Positions 17,510-26,691 of a DNA stretch of 64,000 nucleotides are shown here, piece after piece. Each line of letters opens with the position of its first letter. Within the stretch, counting starts at the first letter, position 1. The stretch lies in the NCBI RefSeq assembly GCF_018448785.1, contig NZ_JAHCLU010000003.1, positions 62,001 through 126,000 on the forward strand, written 5' to 3'. The translations under genes were made by a program, and so were the position numbers. The notes below the pieces were generated by a model. It was not told the DNA's origin. It saw nothing but the letters and a program-made list of their open reading frames with translations, and did not search any database. This DNA is from Halomonas jincaotanensis (GTDB lineage: Bacteria; Pseudomonadota; Gammaproteobacteria; Pseudomonadales; Halomonadaceae).

Positions 17510-18402
17510 GATCTGCGCTCCGGCGTGGCACCTTCCAGTAGCGATATGATGGCTGCGCCATCCAGCTCTCCCTTGCCTTGGGAAATCAGCATGCTGTAGA
17601 GGGAGTTGGCGGTACCCGCCATGGGCATGGAAACATTCAAGGCATTGGCGGCGTCCTGCAGCATATGCAAGTCCTTGAGAATCTGCCGAGCGTAGCCTCG
17701 CGGCTCGAAGTCGTTCTCCACCATGCGGGGCAAGAGGTCGTTGAGCAGGTTGCTGCCGGCATAGCCCGAGGAAAGGGCGTCGGGGATCTTGCTAACATCG
17801 ATACCGAATTGGTTACCGAGATTGCAGGCTTCAGCGATCACGCAATAGTTGGATAGCACTAGTGCCTGGTTGATCAGTTTGGTGGCTTGTCCGGCGCCGA
17901 CCTCGCCCATACGCGTGAATTTTCCGAGGGTGGTCATCAATGGCTCGACGGCGTCGATGGCAGCTTGCTCACCGCCGGCCATGATGGCCAAGCGCCCCTC
18001 GGCGGCGGCGCCGGGGCCGCCGGAAACCGGGGCGTCGACAAATTGCATGCCGGTACGCTCCAAGAGGGTTTGTGCCAGGCGCTTGGTGGTCTCGAGTTCG
18101 GTCGTGGAGTGGTCGACCACGGTCTTGCCTTGTCCCTGGGTGATCTCGACGATACCGCCCTCACCAAGGATGACCGCCTCCACGGCTTTGGTGGAGATCA
18201 CGCACACCTGAATGATCTCGGCACGCTCGGCGACCTTGGCCGGCGACTCGGCAATCTCGACGCCCTTGGCCTTGGCGGCCTGGCAGCAGGCGTCGTCGAT
18301 GTCGTAGGCGATAACGGAATAGCCACTTTCGACGAGACGCGCGGTAAAGCCGGCACCCATCTTGCCGAGTCCGATGAAACCGATAGGGGATGTAGTAGTC
18401 AT
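17506..18402 (-). CDS. NAD(P)-dependent beta-hydroxyacid dehydrogenase (3-hydroxyisobutyrate dehydrogenase family)
   Basis: A 298-residue Rossmann-fold dehydrogenase. The nucleotide-binding loop GFIGLGKMGAGF is at residues 8-19, the substrate loop FVDAPVSGGPGAAAEG at 121-136 and the catalytic lysine is Lys175 in GAGQATKLINQA. Members oxidise or reduce 3-hydroxy acids: 3-hydroxyisobutyrate, tartronate semialdehyde/glycerate, L-threonate. The gene is coupled to the amidohydrolase by a four-base overlap and follows dctQ by 30 bases. A lactonase followed by a hydroxyacid dehydrogenase and a solute importer fits uptake and breakdown of a sugar-acid-like compound (inference). Confidence 0.88.
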   Translation of the reverse strand: MTTTSPIGFIGLGKMGAGFTARLVESGYSVIAYDIDDACCQAAKAKGVEIAESPAKVAERAEIIQVCVISTKAVEAVILGEGGIVEITQGQGKTVVDHSTTELETTKRLAQTLLERTGMQFVDAPVSGGPGAAAEGRLAIMAGGEQAAIDAVEPLMTTLGKFTRMGEVGAGQATKLINQALVLSNYCVIAEACNLGNQFGIDVSKIPDALSSGYAGSNLLNDLLPRMVENDFEPRGYARQILKDLHMLQDAANALNVSMPMAGTANSLYSMLISQGKGELDGAAIISLLEGATPERRS

Positions 18403-18432
18403 TGTGTCGCTCCTTTGTGAGGTTTTCCGTGA

Positions 18433-18990
18433 TTACGTCGTCCTGGCATCGTCCGGCGATGGCGTCAGTCCTGCCCCGAACAAGTCGGCCACTTCTCTCA
18501 ACACCATCACGGCGGACTGGAACATGATCAAGGCACCACCGATGACGATGGTCATACGTGGCCAATAAAGCGAAAAGGTTTGGCTGGTGACCAGCTGGTT
18601 GCGGCCCAGCTCGACCAGCGCATGACCGGACTGGTAGACCTTGAGGGCAAAATAGAAGATCAGCAGGTGGATGGCGATGACGAACAGGCTCCTGAGCACT
18701 CTCGGCATTACATCGAGCAGGATTTCGACCTTGAGATGCGAGCCGTGGCGGATGCACACGGCCGCCCCCCAGAGCGCCAGGATCGGCAGTTGATACGCGG
18801 CGACCTCTTCGATCCAGGCGAAGGGCATGTGGATGATGTAGCGCAACAATACCTGGGCGAACATCAGCAGGAAAATGCTCGACATCACCACGACCAGGAC
18901 GGCTTGCAGGGCCTTGTCCACCCAACCGGCCAACTGATCGACAGCAAGTACGAATCGCTTGAAAGAGTACCTGAGTGTCTGATGGCTCAT
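18433..18990 (-). CDS. dctQ: TRAP transporter small permease, DctQ family (system 2)
   Basis: A 185-residue membrane protein with four hydrophobic segments (about 28-52, 65-85, 100-120, 145-165) and the DctQ-like FAWIEEVAAYQLPILALWGA region near residues 57-76. It lies directly after dctM, one base separating the dctM stop from its ATG. The order in this operon is dctP-dctM-dctQ rather than the common P-Q-M. It pairs with DctM to form the permease. Confidence 0.88.
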   Translation of the reverse strand: MSHQTLRYSFKRFVLAVDQLAGWVDKALQAVLVVVMSSIFLLMFAQVLLRYIIHMPFAWIEEVAAYQLPILALWGAAVCIRHGSHLKVEILLDVMPRVLRSLFVIAIHLLIFYFALKVYQSGHALVELGRNQLVTSQTFSLYWPRMTIVIGGALIMFQSAVMVLREVADLFGAGLTPSPDDARTT

Positions 18991-18991
18991 A

Positions 18992-20287
18992 TCAGATGCC
19001 TCCGAAGCCGAGGGCGCGAGGGAGTGCCTCGCTGAGGGCCGGAATCGCTACGATCAGCCCGGTCAACAGGACCTTGACCAGAATGAAGGGCCAGGCGTAA
19101 CGACTGATTTCCGCCACCGACATATTGCCCACCAGCGAGGCCGTCAGCAGGGTGCCACCAAACGGCGGGGTGAGGTGCCCGACACCCAGGGCCGAAATGA
19201 TGATCATGGCCGTCTGGACGTCGCTGTACCCCAGCTCCGTGGTAAAGATCGGGATGATGATCGGGCCCAGCAACAGCAGATTGGAGTTGCGGTCGATGAA
19301 CATGCCCGCGATCAGCAGGATCAGAATGATCAGTGCCACGATCCCCATCGGCGATTGGGTGATCTGCAACAGGAAGTCCACCACCTGAGTGGGAATGTTG
19401 CGGCGCACCACGACATAGGAAAACATCGCCGCGACGCCCACCAGGATCGTGATGGCGGCGCTAGTGATAGCGGTTTGACGAAGGATGGGGATCAGGTCGC
19501 GAAACCGAATGGTGCGATAGATCGCCACCGTAACCACCAACCCGTAAGCCACTGCGACCGAAGCCGCTTCAGTGGCGGTGAAAAAGCCGCCGAGGATACC
19601 GCCGACCACGATGATGGGCATGCCCAGGGGAATTGCGGCCTTGAGAAAGGCGCGTCCCAGTTGGCGCATGCCTAGCCACTCGTGGGAGGGGATGCCGTAG
19701 CGCCATACCATGGCATAGGTCACCAGGCAGAACAGCAGGGTCAGCGTCAGGGCAATCGTCAGGCCGGCGGCAAACAGGGAACCGATCGAGACACCGAAGG
19801 CCGAACCGTAGATAATCAGCACGATGCTCGGGGGAAACAGCGGGGAGAGCGTCGCCGAGGCGGCGGTCAAGGCACCCGCGAAACCCCGTGGGTAGCCTTC
19901 CTTCTGCATCGCGGGAATCATCACCGGCCCCATGGCGGCGACATCGGCGTAGGCGGATCCGGAGATGCTGGAAAAGAACAGACTCGATGCGATATTGACC
20001 TGGGCGAGCCCCGCCTTGAAATGTCCGACAAGGGCGCGGGCGAGGTCCATCAGCCGATCGGTGAGACCCCCGCGGGACATGATCTCACCGGCAAGTAGAA
20101 AAAGGGGAATGGCGAGAAAGGTGAAGGATGTCATGCCATCGAACATTCTCAACGTGAGAATGCTCATTGTCGCGTCACGACCCGTTTCCCAGTAATGAAT
20201 CAGTGAGGCCCCGGCCATCGCCATGAATACCGGCGCACCGATGACGATGAGCCCGACGAGGGCCAGAATCAAGAATAGTGGTATCAC
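18992..20287 (-). CDS. dctM: TRAP transporter large permease, DctM family (system 2)
   Basis: A 431-residue polytopic membrane protein with about 12 segments. Family landmarks: FLAIPLFLLAGEIMSRGGLT near 56-75, SISGSAYADVAAMGPVMIPA near 107-126 and LFPPSIVLIIYGSAFG near 149-164. It is the sodium-coupled transport subunit for the ligand bound by the upstream DctP. A strong hairpin separates it from dctP, and dctQ follows immediately. Confidence 0.93.
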   Translation of the reverse strand: MIPLFLILALVGLIVIGAPVFMAMAGASLIHYWETGRDATMSILTLRMFDGMTSFTFLAIPLFLLAGEIMSRGGLTDRLMDLARALVGHFKAGLAQVNIASSLFFSSISGSAYADVAAMGPVMIPAMQKEGYPRGFAGALTAASATLSPLFPPSIVLIIYGSAFGVSIGSLFAAGLTIALTLTLLFCLVTYAMVWRYGIPSHEWLGMRQLGRAFLKAAIPLGMPIIVVGGILGGFFTATEAASVAVAYGLVVTVAIYRTIRFRDLIPILRQTAITSAAITILVGVAAMFSYVVVRRNIPTQVVDFLLQITQSPMGIVALIILILLIAGMFIDRNSNLLLLGPIIIPIFTTELGYSDVQTAMIIISALGVGHLTPPFGGTLLTASLVGNMSVAEISRYAWPFILVKVLLTGLIVAIPALSEALPRALGFGGI

Positions 20288-20317
20288 ATGAGCTCCCGAC
20301 CACGATCATGAGGCTGA

Positions 20318-20341
20318 TCCCCTTCCCGACGGGGAAGGGGA
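20318..20341 (-). terminator. Intercistronic hairpin between dctP and dctM (system 2)
   Basis: A perfect 10-bp stem, TCCCCTTCCC with GGGAAGGGGA, and a 4-base loop, in the 76-base gap. There is no T-tract on the minus strand, so partial termination or 3'-end protection of dctP mRNA is likely. A hairpin sits at the equivalent place in TRAP system 1 and after tctC. Confidence 0.55.
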
Positions 20342-20363
20342 GTAAAAAGCCATGGGAAACGAC

Positions 20364-21422
20364 TTAGTTGGAATTAGAGCTCTTGATGCCGGCGATGCGT
20401 TCCCGGGTGCGCTCGAGCGCTGCCATGGTCGCCTCGATATAGGATTCGGGCACCTCTTCTTCGATGAACTCACGGGCCGCTGGAATGGCAATGTCCTGCC
20501 ACTGGCTTAGCTCGTCGACGGTGGGCACATAGATCTCCTTGCCGGCCTCGGCCATCTTCTCCAGTGCCGTGTTATCGTCCTGGTAGCTGACCGCGTTGCT
20601 GGTGGTGGCCGCGATGATGGCAGCCTCGTCCACCGCCTGGCGGTGTTCGTCGGAGAGTCCCTCATAGAAGGCGTTGTTGGATACCAGCCACAGATATTCG
20701 TACATATGGCCTGTGAGGGAAACGTAGTCGGCGACTTCCATCAGGCCGGCGTCCCATGCCGAAGACAGGCCACCTTCCATGCCGTCGATCAGCCCGCTCT
20801 GCAGAGCTGAATAGCGCTCGGGTGCCGAGACCGTCACGATCTGCGCCGCGCCGAGTGCCTCGAACAGCTCCTGATGCAGGGGCACCGCCTGGGTGCGCAT
20901 CTTAATGGCTTGCTCATCCAGGTCGTCCGGTGTGCGGATAGGCCCGCGAGTGGTATACAAGTGGCGGACCGAGTTCTCCATCAGCGCGAGCAGGCGCATG
21001 GTGTCGCCGCTTTCCTTCAGGAGCTCGTCGCGTGTCAACTGAAAGTATTCAGGGTCCTGTGGCAACTCCCAGAAGACGCTGCGCTCAGTAAACAGGAACG
21101 GCCAGCTGTGCACCTGGGCATGGGGAAAGATACTGGCAATGCCGCCAGCGCCTGGCAGATTGAATTCCAATTCGCCGAGTCGTAATTGATCGGTGATCTC
21201 ACGATCTCCCCCCAAGGCGCCATGGCGTACCAGGTTGATGGTCAATTCGCCACCGGTCGCGGCTTCGACATGAGCCTTGAAGGCTTCAGCGGCCTCGACG
21301 CCATAGTTCTGGTGCGGGTGAGCCAGTGTGGCTTCTTGGGTTTGTGCTAATGCCAAGGGGCTTAATAATGCAGTGGCCGATAGGCCGAGAAACAGTGTAG
21401 TGGCGTGCTTTTTCATGATCAT
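20364..21422 (-). CDS. dctP: TRAP transporter solute-binding protein, DctP family (system 2)
   Basis: A 352-residue periplasmic protein with a signal peptide over residues 1-26 (ATALLSPLALAQ cleavage region) and the DctP domain, including EQAIKMRTQAVPLHQELFEA with its presumed carboxylate-binding Arg and LQSGLIDGMEGGLSSAWDAG. It is a distant relative of the system 1 and 3 proteins and lacks their DGQENPL motif, so the ligand probably differs. GGAG lies five bases before the first ATG; a second ATG two codons later is also possible. Upstream are box G (21548-21563) and then pdxA, so this operon may have its own promoter. Confidence 0.9.
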   Translation of the reverse strand: MIMKKHATTLFLGLSATALLSPLALAQTQEATLAHPHQNYGVEAAEAFKAHVEAATGGELTINLVRHGALGGDREITDQLRLGELEFNLPGAGGIASIFPHAQVHSWPFLFTERSVFWELPQDPEYFQLTRDELLKESGDTMRLLALMENSVRHLYTTRGPIRTPDDLDEQAIKMRTQAVPLHQELFEALGAAQIVTVSAPERYSALQSGLIDGMEGGLSSAWDAGLMEVADYVSLTGHMYEYLWLVSNNAFYEGLSDEHRQAVDEAAIIAATTSNAVSYQDDNTALEKMAEAGKEIYVPTVDELSQWQDIAIPAAREFIEEEVPESYIEATMAALERTRERIAGIKSSNSN

Positions 21423-21547
21423 TGTTCTCCGTATGTTATGGTGCCATGTTGTGGCGGCTTTCCTGGCAGAAGACCCATCGCCCGGGGTGATGCTTCCTTG
21501 CGGGGTTTGGTTGGGCTCAGCGTCTCAACTAGTGCCCATCAATTATT

Positions 21548-21563
21548 ATTATGTACTCATAAT
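21548..21563. promoter_or_regulatory. GntR-type palindromic box G
   Basis: ATTATGTACTCATAAT matches the consensus at 14 of 16 positions. It lies 126 bases upstream of the system 2 dctP start. Read on the minus strand, its surroundings share a block CGACGAAAGT, then 13 bases, then ATGAATT, with the region around box D. Confidence 0.5.
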
Positions 21564-21602
21564 TCATTTTTGTGTGTTGCACTTTCGTCGGAAACCGTAG
21601 GC

Positions 21603-22610
21603 CTAATGGCTGAAATGATGTCGGCCCATTCGACAGGCGATGTCGAAGGCATGGCGCATGGCCTCCACGTTTGCTTTACCCTGTCCGGCAATGTCGAAGG
21701 CGGTGCCATGAGCTGGAGTGGTGATGGGGATTGGCAGACCACCTTGGACAGTGACGCCGCGTTCGAACCCCATCAGCTTCAAGGCAATTTGCCCCTGATC
21801 GTGGTACATGGTGACGACGCCGTCGAATTCGCCGTCCCGGGCGCGACGAAAGATGGTATCGGCGGGGAAGGGGCCCTGGGCGGCATAGCCGGCGTCACGG
21901 CAGGCGTCGATCGCGGGCGCAATGATGTCGATTTCTTCGCGGCCGCAGGTCCCGCCCTCGCCGGCATGAGGGTTCAATGCCGCCACCCCGATACGGGGCT
22001 GCTCGATGCCGGCGGCAATCAGCGCATCGTGTATCAGTTGGGTGGCACTGAGAATGCGTTCCGGGGTGACGTGGGACGCCGCCTCGGCGAGGGGAATATG
22101 CGAGGAGATACGCGAGGTCCAGAGATTGCCCAGGGTATTGAATTCGCAGACGGCGTTCTCGACACCCAGGTGGTCGACAAAAAAGTGCAGTTCATCCTCG
22201 TGCTTCAGTCCGCCCTGTTTCATGGCCAGCTTGTTAAGCGGGGCGAAACAGATCGCATCGATATGCCCGTCACTGGCGCCATCCATGCAAAGTGTCAGTA
22301 CCTCGAGGACCGAGGCGCCGCAGAGACCACTGACGCGAGCGTATTCGACATCCTGTTGCTTGACCGTCGATGTCGGCAGCAATACCGGGCCTGACTGATG
22401 GCGAGCCTCGGCGAGGCTCGAGATTTCCGGTAGCTCATGCCGGGTACCGGCCACCCGCTGACCTTCTTCCCATAGCCAACGGTCACCGACGACCACAATG
22501 TTGGCTTGACCCACCGCGTCGCGATCCGCCAGCAGTTTGGCCACCAGTTCTGACCCGATGCCGGCCGGGTCGCCGAGAGTCAAGGCGATGCAGGGTTGTA
22601 CTTGGGGCAT
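21603..22610 (-). CDS. PdxA-family 4-hydroxythreonine-4-phosphate dehydrogenase-like protein
   Basis: A 335-residue protein with the PdxA opening IALTLGDPAGIGSELVAKLL. Candidate metal-site histidines lie in LIHDALIAAG, LNPHAGEGG and MYHDQGQIALKLMGF. True PdxA oxidises 4-phosphohydroxy-threonine for vitamin B6. PdxA-like paralogs placed in catabolic operons oxidise other hydroxyacids or their phosphates (D-threonate/erythronate 4-phosphate) or dihydrodiols. The context here, with dehydrogenases and a TRAP system, favours catabolism. The ATG at 22610 has GAGGAGG upstream; another ATG at 22640 with AGGAAA is possible and adds ten residues. No four-carbon acid kinase is adjacent. Confidence 0.85.
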   Translation of the reverse strand: MPQVQPCIALTLGDPAGIGSELVAKLLADRDAVGQANIVVVGDRWLWEEGQRVAGTRHELPEISSLAEARHQSGPVLLPTSTVKQQDVEYARVSGLCGASVLEVLTLCMDGASDGHIDAICFAPLNKLAMKQGGLKHEDELHFFVDHLGVENAVCEFNTLGNLWTSRISSHIPLAEAASHVTPERILSATQLIHDALIAAGIEQPRIGVAALNPHAGEGGTCGREEIDIIAPAIDACRDAGYAAQGPFPADTIFRRARDGEFDGVVTMYHDQGQIALKLMGFERGVTVQGGLPIPITTPAHGTAFDIAGQGKANVEAMRHAFDIACRMGRHHFSH

Positions 22611-22750
22611 GTTACGAACCTCCTCTGTGGGTGTGCTCATGTTTCCTGCCAGGCGTGGCCGTCAGGGTACACATGGCGGGACAGCGACTCCGGATACATG
22701 GTGATGCTGACTTGTCGCCATTCCGGGAGCCGCCTACCGTTGCCGAGGCC

Positions 22751-23644
22751 TCACTTTCGCGTCTGGCCTGTCAGGATGCTGACCAGCTCGGGCACCGTCG
22801 ATTGGGCATGACCCGAGGATTCGGCATCGTCCAGTACCTGGTAAATCCCCGCGGCGGCACCCTGTGTGGCACCGGTATCCTTAGCCATGGCCAGATAGTA
22901 GCCCATGTCCTTGTGCGCATTGGCGATACTGAAGCGAAAGCCGCTGTCATCCCGCGAAATAATGTACGGGCGTAACCGCTCCAGGACGGTGCCCGCGCCG
23001 CCACCATGGGCCAGCACATCGACCAGTACCTCGGCCTCGATGCCGCCTTGTTCGGCGCACGCGGCGGCTTCGGCCAGTACCGTGGAAAAGCCGACCGAGA
23101 CGAAGTTATGCAGCAGCTTCAGTTTATGACCCGCACCCACCGGCCCGGCGTGCGTGATGTTTTCGGCATAACTCTGCAGCAGCGGAAGCTGAGCCTCGAA
23201 GAGCTCACGGTCACCACCGACGATCAGGTTGAGCCGGCCCTCGGCGGCTTCCTTGGGGGTGCGCGTCATCGGGGCATCCAGGAAACGACCGCCTGCCGCT
23301 TCCACCGCCTCGGCGATCCGCAGGGTGGAGCTGGGTATCGCGGTCGAACAATCGATGACGACCGTGCCCGAGCGAAGACCCTCCAGGACGCCGCCGTCAC
23401 TGAACAACACGTCTTCCACCTGGGGCGTGCCGGTCACACAGAGGATGATGATGTCGGAGTGCGAGGCGAGTGCCGCCCCGCTGGGGAAGGCGGTCGCGCC
23501 CTTGGCGACCAGATCCTCGACCGGTTGGTTGCCGGGATGTTCGAGGAAGTTCAAGGGCCAGTCATGGCGCTGGAGACTGCTGGCGATCCCGTGCCCCATC
23601 AAACCGACGCCGATCATGCCGACCCGCTGTTGCTTGCTGCTCAT
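22751..23644 (-). CDS. NAD(P)-binding beta-hydroxyacid dehydrogenase, second copy (divergent)
   Basis: A 297-residue member of the 3-hydroxyisobutyrate dehydrogenase superfamily. The nucleotide loop VGMIGVGLMGHGI is at residues 8-20, the substrate loop FLDAPMTRTPKEAAEG replaces the usual APVSGG, and the catalytic lysine lies in GAGHKLKLLHNF. The altered substrate loop suggests a substrate different from that of the copy at 17506. It lies between the aldehyde dehydrogenase (35 bases) and pdxA (140 bases from the preferred start), in the same orientation. Confidence 0.87.
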   Translation of the reverse strand: MSSKQQRVGMIGVGLMGHGIASSLQRHDWPLNFLEHPGNQPVEDLVAKGATAFPSGAALASHSDIIILCVTGTPQVEDVLFSDGGVLEGLRSGTVVIDCSTAIPSSTLRIAEAVEAAGGRFLDAPMTRTPKEAAEGRLNLIVGGDRELFEAQLPLLQSYAENITHAGPVGAGHKLKLLHNFVSVGFSTVLAEAAACAEQGGIEAEVLVDVLAHGGGAGTVLERLRPYIISRDDSGFRFSIANAHKDMGYYLAMAKDTGATQGAAAGIYQVLDDAESSGHAQSTVPELVSILTGQTRK

Positions 23645-23678
23645 ATGCTATGTCCTGTGTCGTTTGGCCGGTCAGAAC

Positions 23679-25130
23679 TCAAAGACCACCCATGCAGAGA
23701 TACTTGATTTCGATATAGTCATCGATACCGTACTTGGAACCCTCGCGGCCAATGCCGGACTCCTTGACCCCGCCGAAAGGCGCCAGCTCGCTGGAGATGA
23801 TGCCCTCGTTGATGCCGACGATGCCACACTCCAGGGCTTCCGCAACGCGCCAGACGCGCCCCACGTCTCGTGTATAGAAGTAGCTGGCCAATCCCAGGGA
23901 GGTGTCGTTGGCCTGGCGAATCACGTCGCCTTCATCGCTGAAGCGCAACAGCGGGGCCACGGGGCCGAAGGTTTCATCGTGCATGAGCAGGGAGTCAGGG
24001 GAGACGTTCGTCAGGATCGTCGGCTGGAAGAAATTCCCCTGCAACTCGTGGCGTTGCCCGCCCAGGTGAACGCTAGCCCCCTTGGCCTTCGCATCCTCGA
24101 TATGCTGCTCCACCTTTTCGACGGCCGCCGGGTTGATCAAGGGGCCAAGCGCTACCCCCTCCTCGAGGCCATTGCCGACTTTTTGCGCGCTGACGGCATT
24201 GGCCAGCCGGTCGGCAAAGTCGTCGTAGACCTTGTCGTGAACGAAAATCCGGTTCGCGCAAACGCAGGTCTGGCCGGTATTGCGAAACTTGGAGGCCATC
24301 ACCCCCGCCACCGCCTGGTCGAGGTCGGCATCCTCGAAAATGATGAAGGGCGCATTGCCGCCCAGTTCCATCGAGACCTTCTTGACAGTTTTCGCGCACT
24401 CGCCGAGCAGCACCTTGCCAACCTCGGTGGAGCCGGTGAAGGAGAGCTTGCGTACGCGTGGGTTAGCGCTCAGCTCGCCCCCCATGACGCTTGCACTCCC
24501 CGTCACCACATTCAACACGCCCTGGGGCACGCCGGCCCGCTCGGCGAGTTCGGCCAGCGCCAAGGCCGAGTAGGGGGTGCTGGAAGCGGGTTTGACGACC
24601 ACCGTGCAGCCGGCTGCCATGGCGGCGGCCGCCTTGCGGGTGATCATGGCGTTGGGGAAGTTCCAGGGTGTGATGGCGGCCACCACGCCGACGGGCTCCT
24701 TGGTGACGACGATGCGACGATCATTGGCATGGGCAGGGATGATGTCGCCGTAGACCCGCTTGGCCTCTTCACCGAACCATTCGATAAAGGAGGCGCCGTA
24801 GGCGATTTCCCCCCGAGCTTCCTGGAGGGGTTTTCCCTGTTCGAGAGTCAGGATGTGTGCCAGATCCTCCTGGTGTTCCATGCACAGGTCGAACCAGCGT
24901 CGCAGGATCGAGGCGCGCTGCTTGGCTGTCTTGACTTTCCAGAGGGGAAAGGCGCGATCGGCGGCGTCGATTGCCGCGCTAACCTCGTCCTTGCTCAACT
25001 TGGGCACGGTCCCCAATTGCTCATTGGTGGCGGGGTTGGTGACGTCGATGACAGCTTGCGTTTCGGCATCCGTCCAGCGCCCATCGATGTAGCAATGCTG
25101 CCGGAACAGAGCAGAATCATTCAGCTTCAT
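23679..25130 (-). CDS. NAD(P)-dependent aldehyde dehydrogenase, succinate-semialdehyde dehydrogenase type
   Basis: A 483-residue aldehyde dehydrogenase close to GabD in length and motifs: AAITPWNFPNAMITRK at about 145-160, LSFTGSTEVGKVLL near 235, the catalytic-glutamate motif MELGGNAPFIIFEDADLDQA near 252, and the catalytic cysteine in FRNTGQTCVCANRIFV near 285. It converts a semialdehyde, such as succinate, malonate or glutarate semialdehyde, to the acid. Preceded by boxes D and E and followed by the hydroxyacid dehydrogenase, it may oxidise the semialdehyde made by that enzyme (inference). Confidence 0.9.
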   Translation of the reverse strand: MKLNDSALFRQHCYIDGRWTDAETQAVIDVTNPATNEQLGTVPKLSKDEVSAAIDAADRAFPLWKVKTAKQRASILRRWFDLCMEHQEDLAHILTLEQGKPLQEARGEIAYGASFIEWFGEEAKRVYGDIIPAHANDRRIVVTKEPVGVVAAITPWNFPNAMITRKAAAAMAAGCTVVVKPASSTPYSALALAELAERAGVPQGVLNVVTGSASVMGGELSANPRVRKLSFTGSTEVGKVLLGECAKTVKKVSMELGGNAPFIIFEDADLDQAVAGVMASKFRNTGQTCVCANRIFVHDKVYDDFADRLANAVSAQKVGNGLEEGVALGPLINPAAVEKVEQHIEDAKAKGASVHLGGQRHELQGNFFQPTILTNVSPDSLLMHDETFGPVAPLLRFSDEGDVIRQANDTSLGLASYFYTRDVGRVWRVAEALECGIVGINEGIISSELAPFGGVKESGIGREGSKYGIDDYIEIKYLCMGGL

Positions 25131-25295
25131 TTTTTCTTCCTAAATGAGTATTGGTGAAATTAAATGAGAGCTCAGACCATCCAGTGAGGGTGATAAGGCT
25201 TGGCAGTGGTCAGGCAAGGGTTACACTCTTTCCATCATTGGGCTGTTAATCATTAATGTCGGGGCTACGCGAGTCCTGTTGATACCTTAATGTGC

Positions 25296-25311
25296 ATTAT
25301 GAATTCATTAC
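25296..25311. promoter_or_regulatory. GntR-type palindromic box D
   Basis: ATTATGAATTCATTAC matches the consensus at 14 of 16 positions, 166 bases upstream of the aldehyde dehydrogenase start. On the minus strand CGACGAAAGT precedes it, as at box G. Confidence 0.55.
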
Positions 25312-25517
25312 TATGTATTATACTTTCGTCGCTGGCGTGCTTCTTTGGCAACCTTGAAAGAAATGCGTGCGTCGCGCAATGGATGGCATTGATCACCCTC
25401 CTGAGGAGGCTGAAAGTCACTGATACGAGGATTCCATGGGCGTCTCCGTCTCCACGGAAGGGGCATGGCTGGAGGTAGGGAACGAGGCGTCGACTAAAGT
25501 CTATGTTGAAAGAATGC

Positions 25518-25533
25518 ATTATGTGTTCAAAAT
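25518..25533. promoter_or_regulatory. GntR-type palindromic box E
   Basis: ATTATGTGTTCAAAAT matches the consensus at 13 of 16 positions, 180 bases upstream of tctC. About 40 bases around it resemble the box F promoter upstream of the second crotonase, including the TTGAAA hexamer. Confidence 0.5.
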
Positions 25534-25713
25534 TACCAAAGCCTAGGTAGCATAAGGTATGCTAGGTCAAGAGCCTTCTCTTTGTGAGCGGGGCTGACTG
25601 TGAGCGAGCTGCTATACTTCACACTCATCGGCATCGAGAGTGAGGACAGGAAGTAAGACTGTTGCAGTCATTAAATATGATGAAAAAGCCACAACGACAA
25701 TTTGGGTGAAAAA

Positions 25714-26685
25714 ATGACCATAGTGAAACAGCTGGGTAAGGTTGCACTGTCAGGTGCGGTTGGTATTACGCTTATCAGCGGCAGCGCGAACGCTTGGGAA
25801 CCCGACCGTAACGTGGAATTCATCGTTCCCTACAGTGCCGGTGGTGGTAGTGACATTAACGCCCGCATGCTAGTGGAAACATTTCGACAGAATGATCTCG
25901 TCGATCAGACTATCCTTGTCAACAACCGGCCCGGCGGTTCAGGCGCTGTTGGCAATAGTTACACCTACAACAAGGGTGACGATAACCATACCATCATGAC
26001 CTTCAATGGTGGTCAGATGATGAGCATGGTGACCAACGACGCCGAGGTTCAACTGGAAGACTTGACACCTCTCGGCACCCTGGCGCTCGATACTCTACTT
26101 CTGGGCGTAGCCGCCGATAGTGATGTCGAAGACCTCGAGGGCCTGATAAAGAAAGCTGAAGAGGACTCGGATGGTATCTCGATCGGTGGTGCGGGCCGAG
26201 GGGGTGAAGACCATCTCGCTTTCGCCATGATCAATTCCACTCTGGGAACCGATTTCCAGTACGTTCCCTTTGGAGGCACGGGTGAGGTGACGTCCGCCTT
26301 GCTGGGTGGTCATATCGATGCCGCCGTCTATAAGCTTGGATCGCGTATGGATCCGAGTCAGGTACGCAGTCTTGCAGCGCTTTCCGAGGAAAGGCTGGAA
26401 GCGCCTTACGATGACGTACCGACCTTTGCCGAGCTTGGCCATCCGGATATTCAGCTGATGATATTCCGTGGTTATGCGGGGCCCCCCGAGATGTCGGACG
26501 AAGCCATCGCTTATTGGGAAGGCGTTCTGGAAAAGGCGTCCGAAAGCGAGCAGTGGAATAAGGACTATATCGAGAAGAATAATTTGATCGGCACTTTCAT
26601 GGGAGCCGAGGAGAGCGCCGAGTTCTATAGTAAAGAGAAGGCTCGCTATTCTGAGAAGTTCAAGGAAGTGGGTATCATCGAGTGA
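25714..26685 (+). CDS. tctC: Tripartite tricarboxylate transporter solute-binding protein, TctC/Bug family
   Basis: A 323-residue periplasmic binding protein. The signal peptide covers about residues 1-25 (GITLISGSANA). The Bug-family pattern follows: a first-lobe NVEFIVPYSAGGGSDINAR, where the backbone after PYSAGGGSD binds the ligand carboxylate, then NNRPGGSGAVGN. The acidic character is marked. It delivers an organic acid to the TctB/TctA permease. The ATG at 25714, preceded by GGGTGAA, is preferred over a TTG at 25702. A terminator-like hairpin follows, as after the DctP genes. Boxes D and E in the upstream gap suggest shared regulation with the rest of the island. Confidence 0.9.
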   Translation: MTIVKQLGKVALSGAVGITLISGSANAWEPDRNVEFIVPYSAGGGSDINARMLVETFRQNDLVDQTILVNNRPGGSGAVGNSYTYNKGDDNHTIMTFNGGQMMSMVTNDAEVQLEDLTPLGTLALDTLLLGVAADSDVEDLEGLIKKAEEDSDGISIGGAGRGGEDHLAFAMINSTLGTDFQYVPFGGTGEVTSALLGGHIDAAVYKLGSRMDPSQVRSLAALSEERLEAPYDDVPTFAELGHPDIQLMIFRGYAGPPEMSDEAIAYWEGVLEKASESEQWNKDYIEKNNLIGTFMGAEESAEFYSKEKARYSEKFKEVGIIE

Positions 26686-26691
26686 TGTTTC

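Larger units (their letters stand above)
25131..25713. other. 583-base intergenic promoter region
   Basis: No convincing gene. It separates the divergent aldehyde dehydrogenase and tctC genes, is AT-rich, and contains boxes D and E plus a short hairpin (TAGCAT 25548-25553 with ATGCTA 25559-25564). A TTGAAA (25506-25511) 17 bases before AAAATT could be the tctC promoter, with box E inside it. Confidence 0.6.

Noticed and set aside
23229..25157. 642-codon plus-strand open frame
   Set aside because: It is the complement of the aldehyde dehydrogenase and hydroxyacid dehydrogenase genes, has no ribosome site and no family signature; high GC keeps the opposite strand open.
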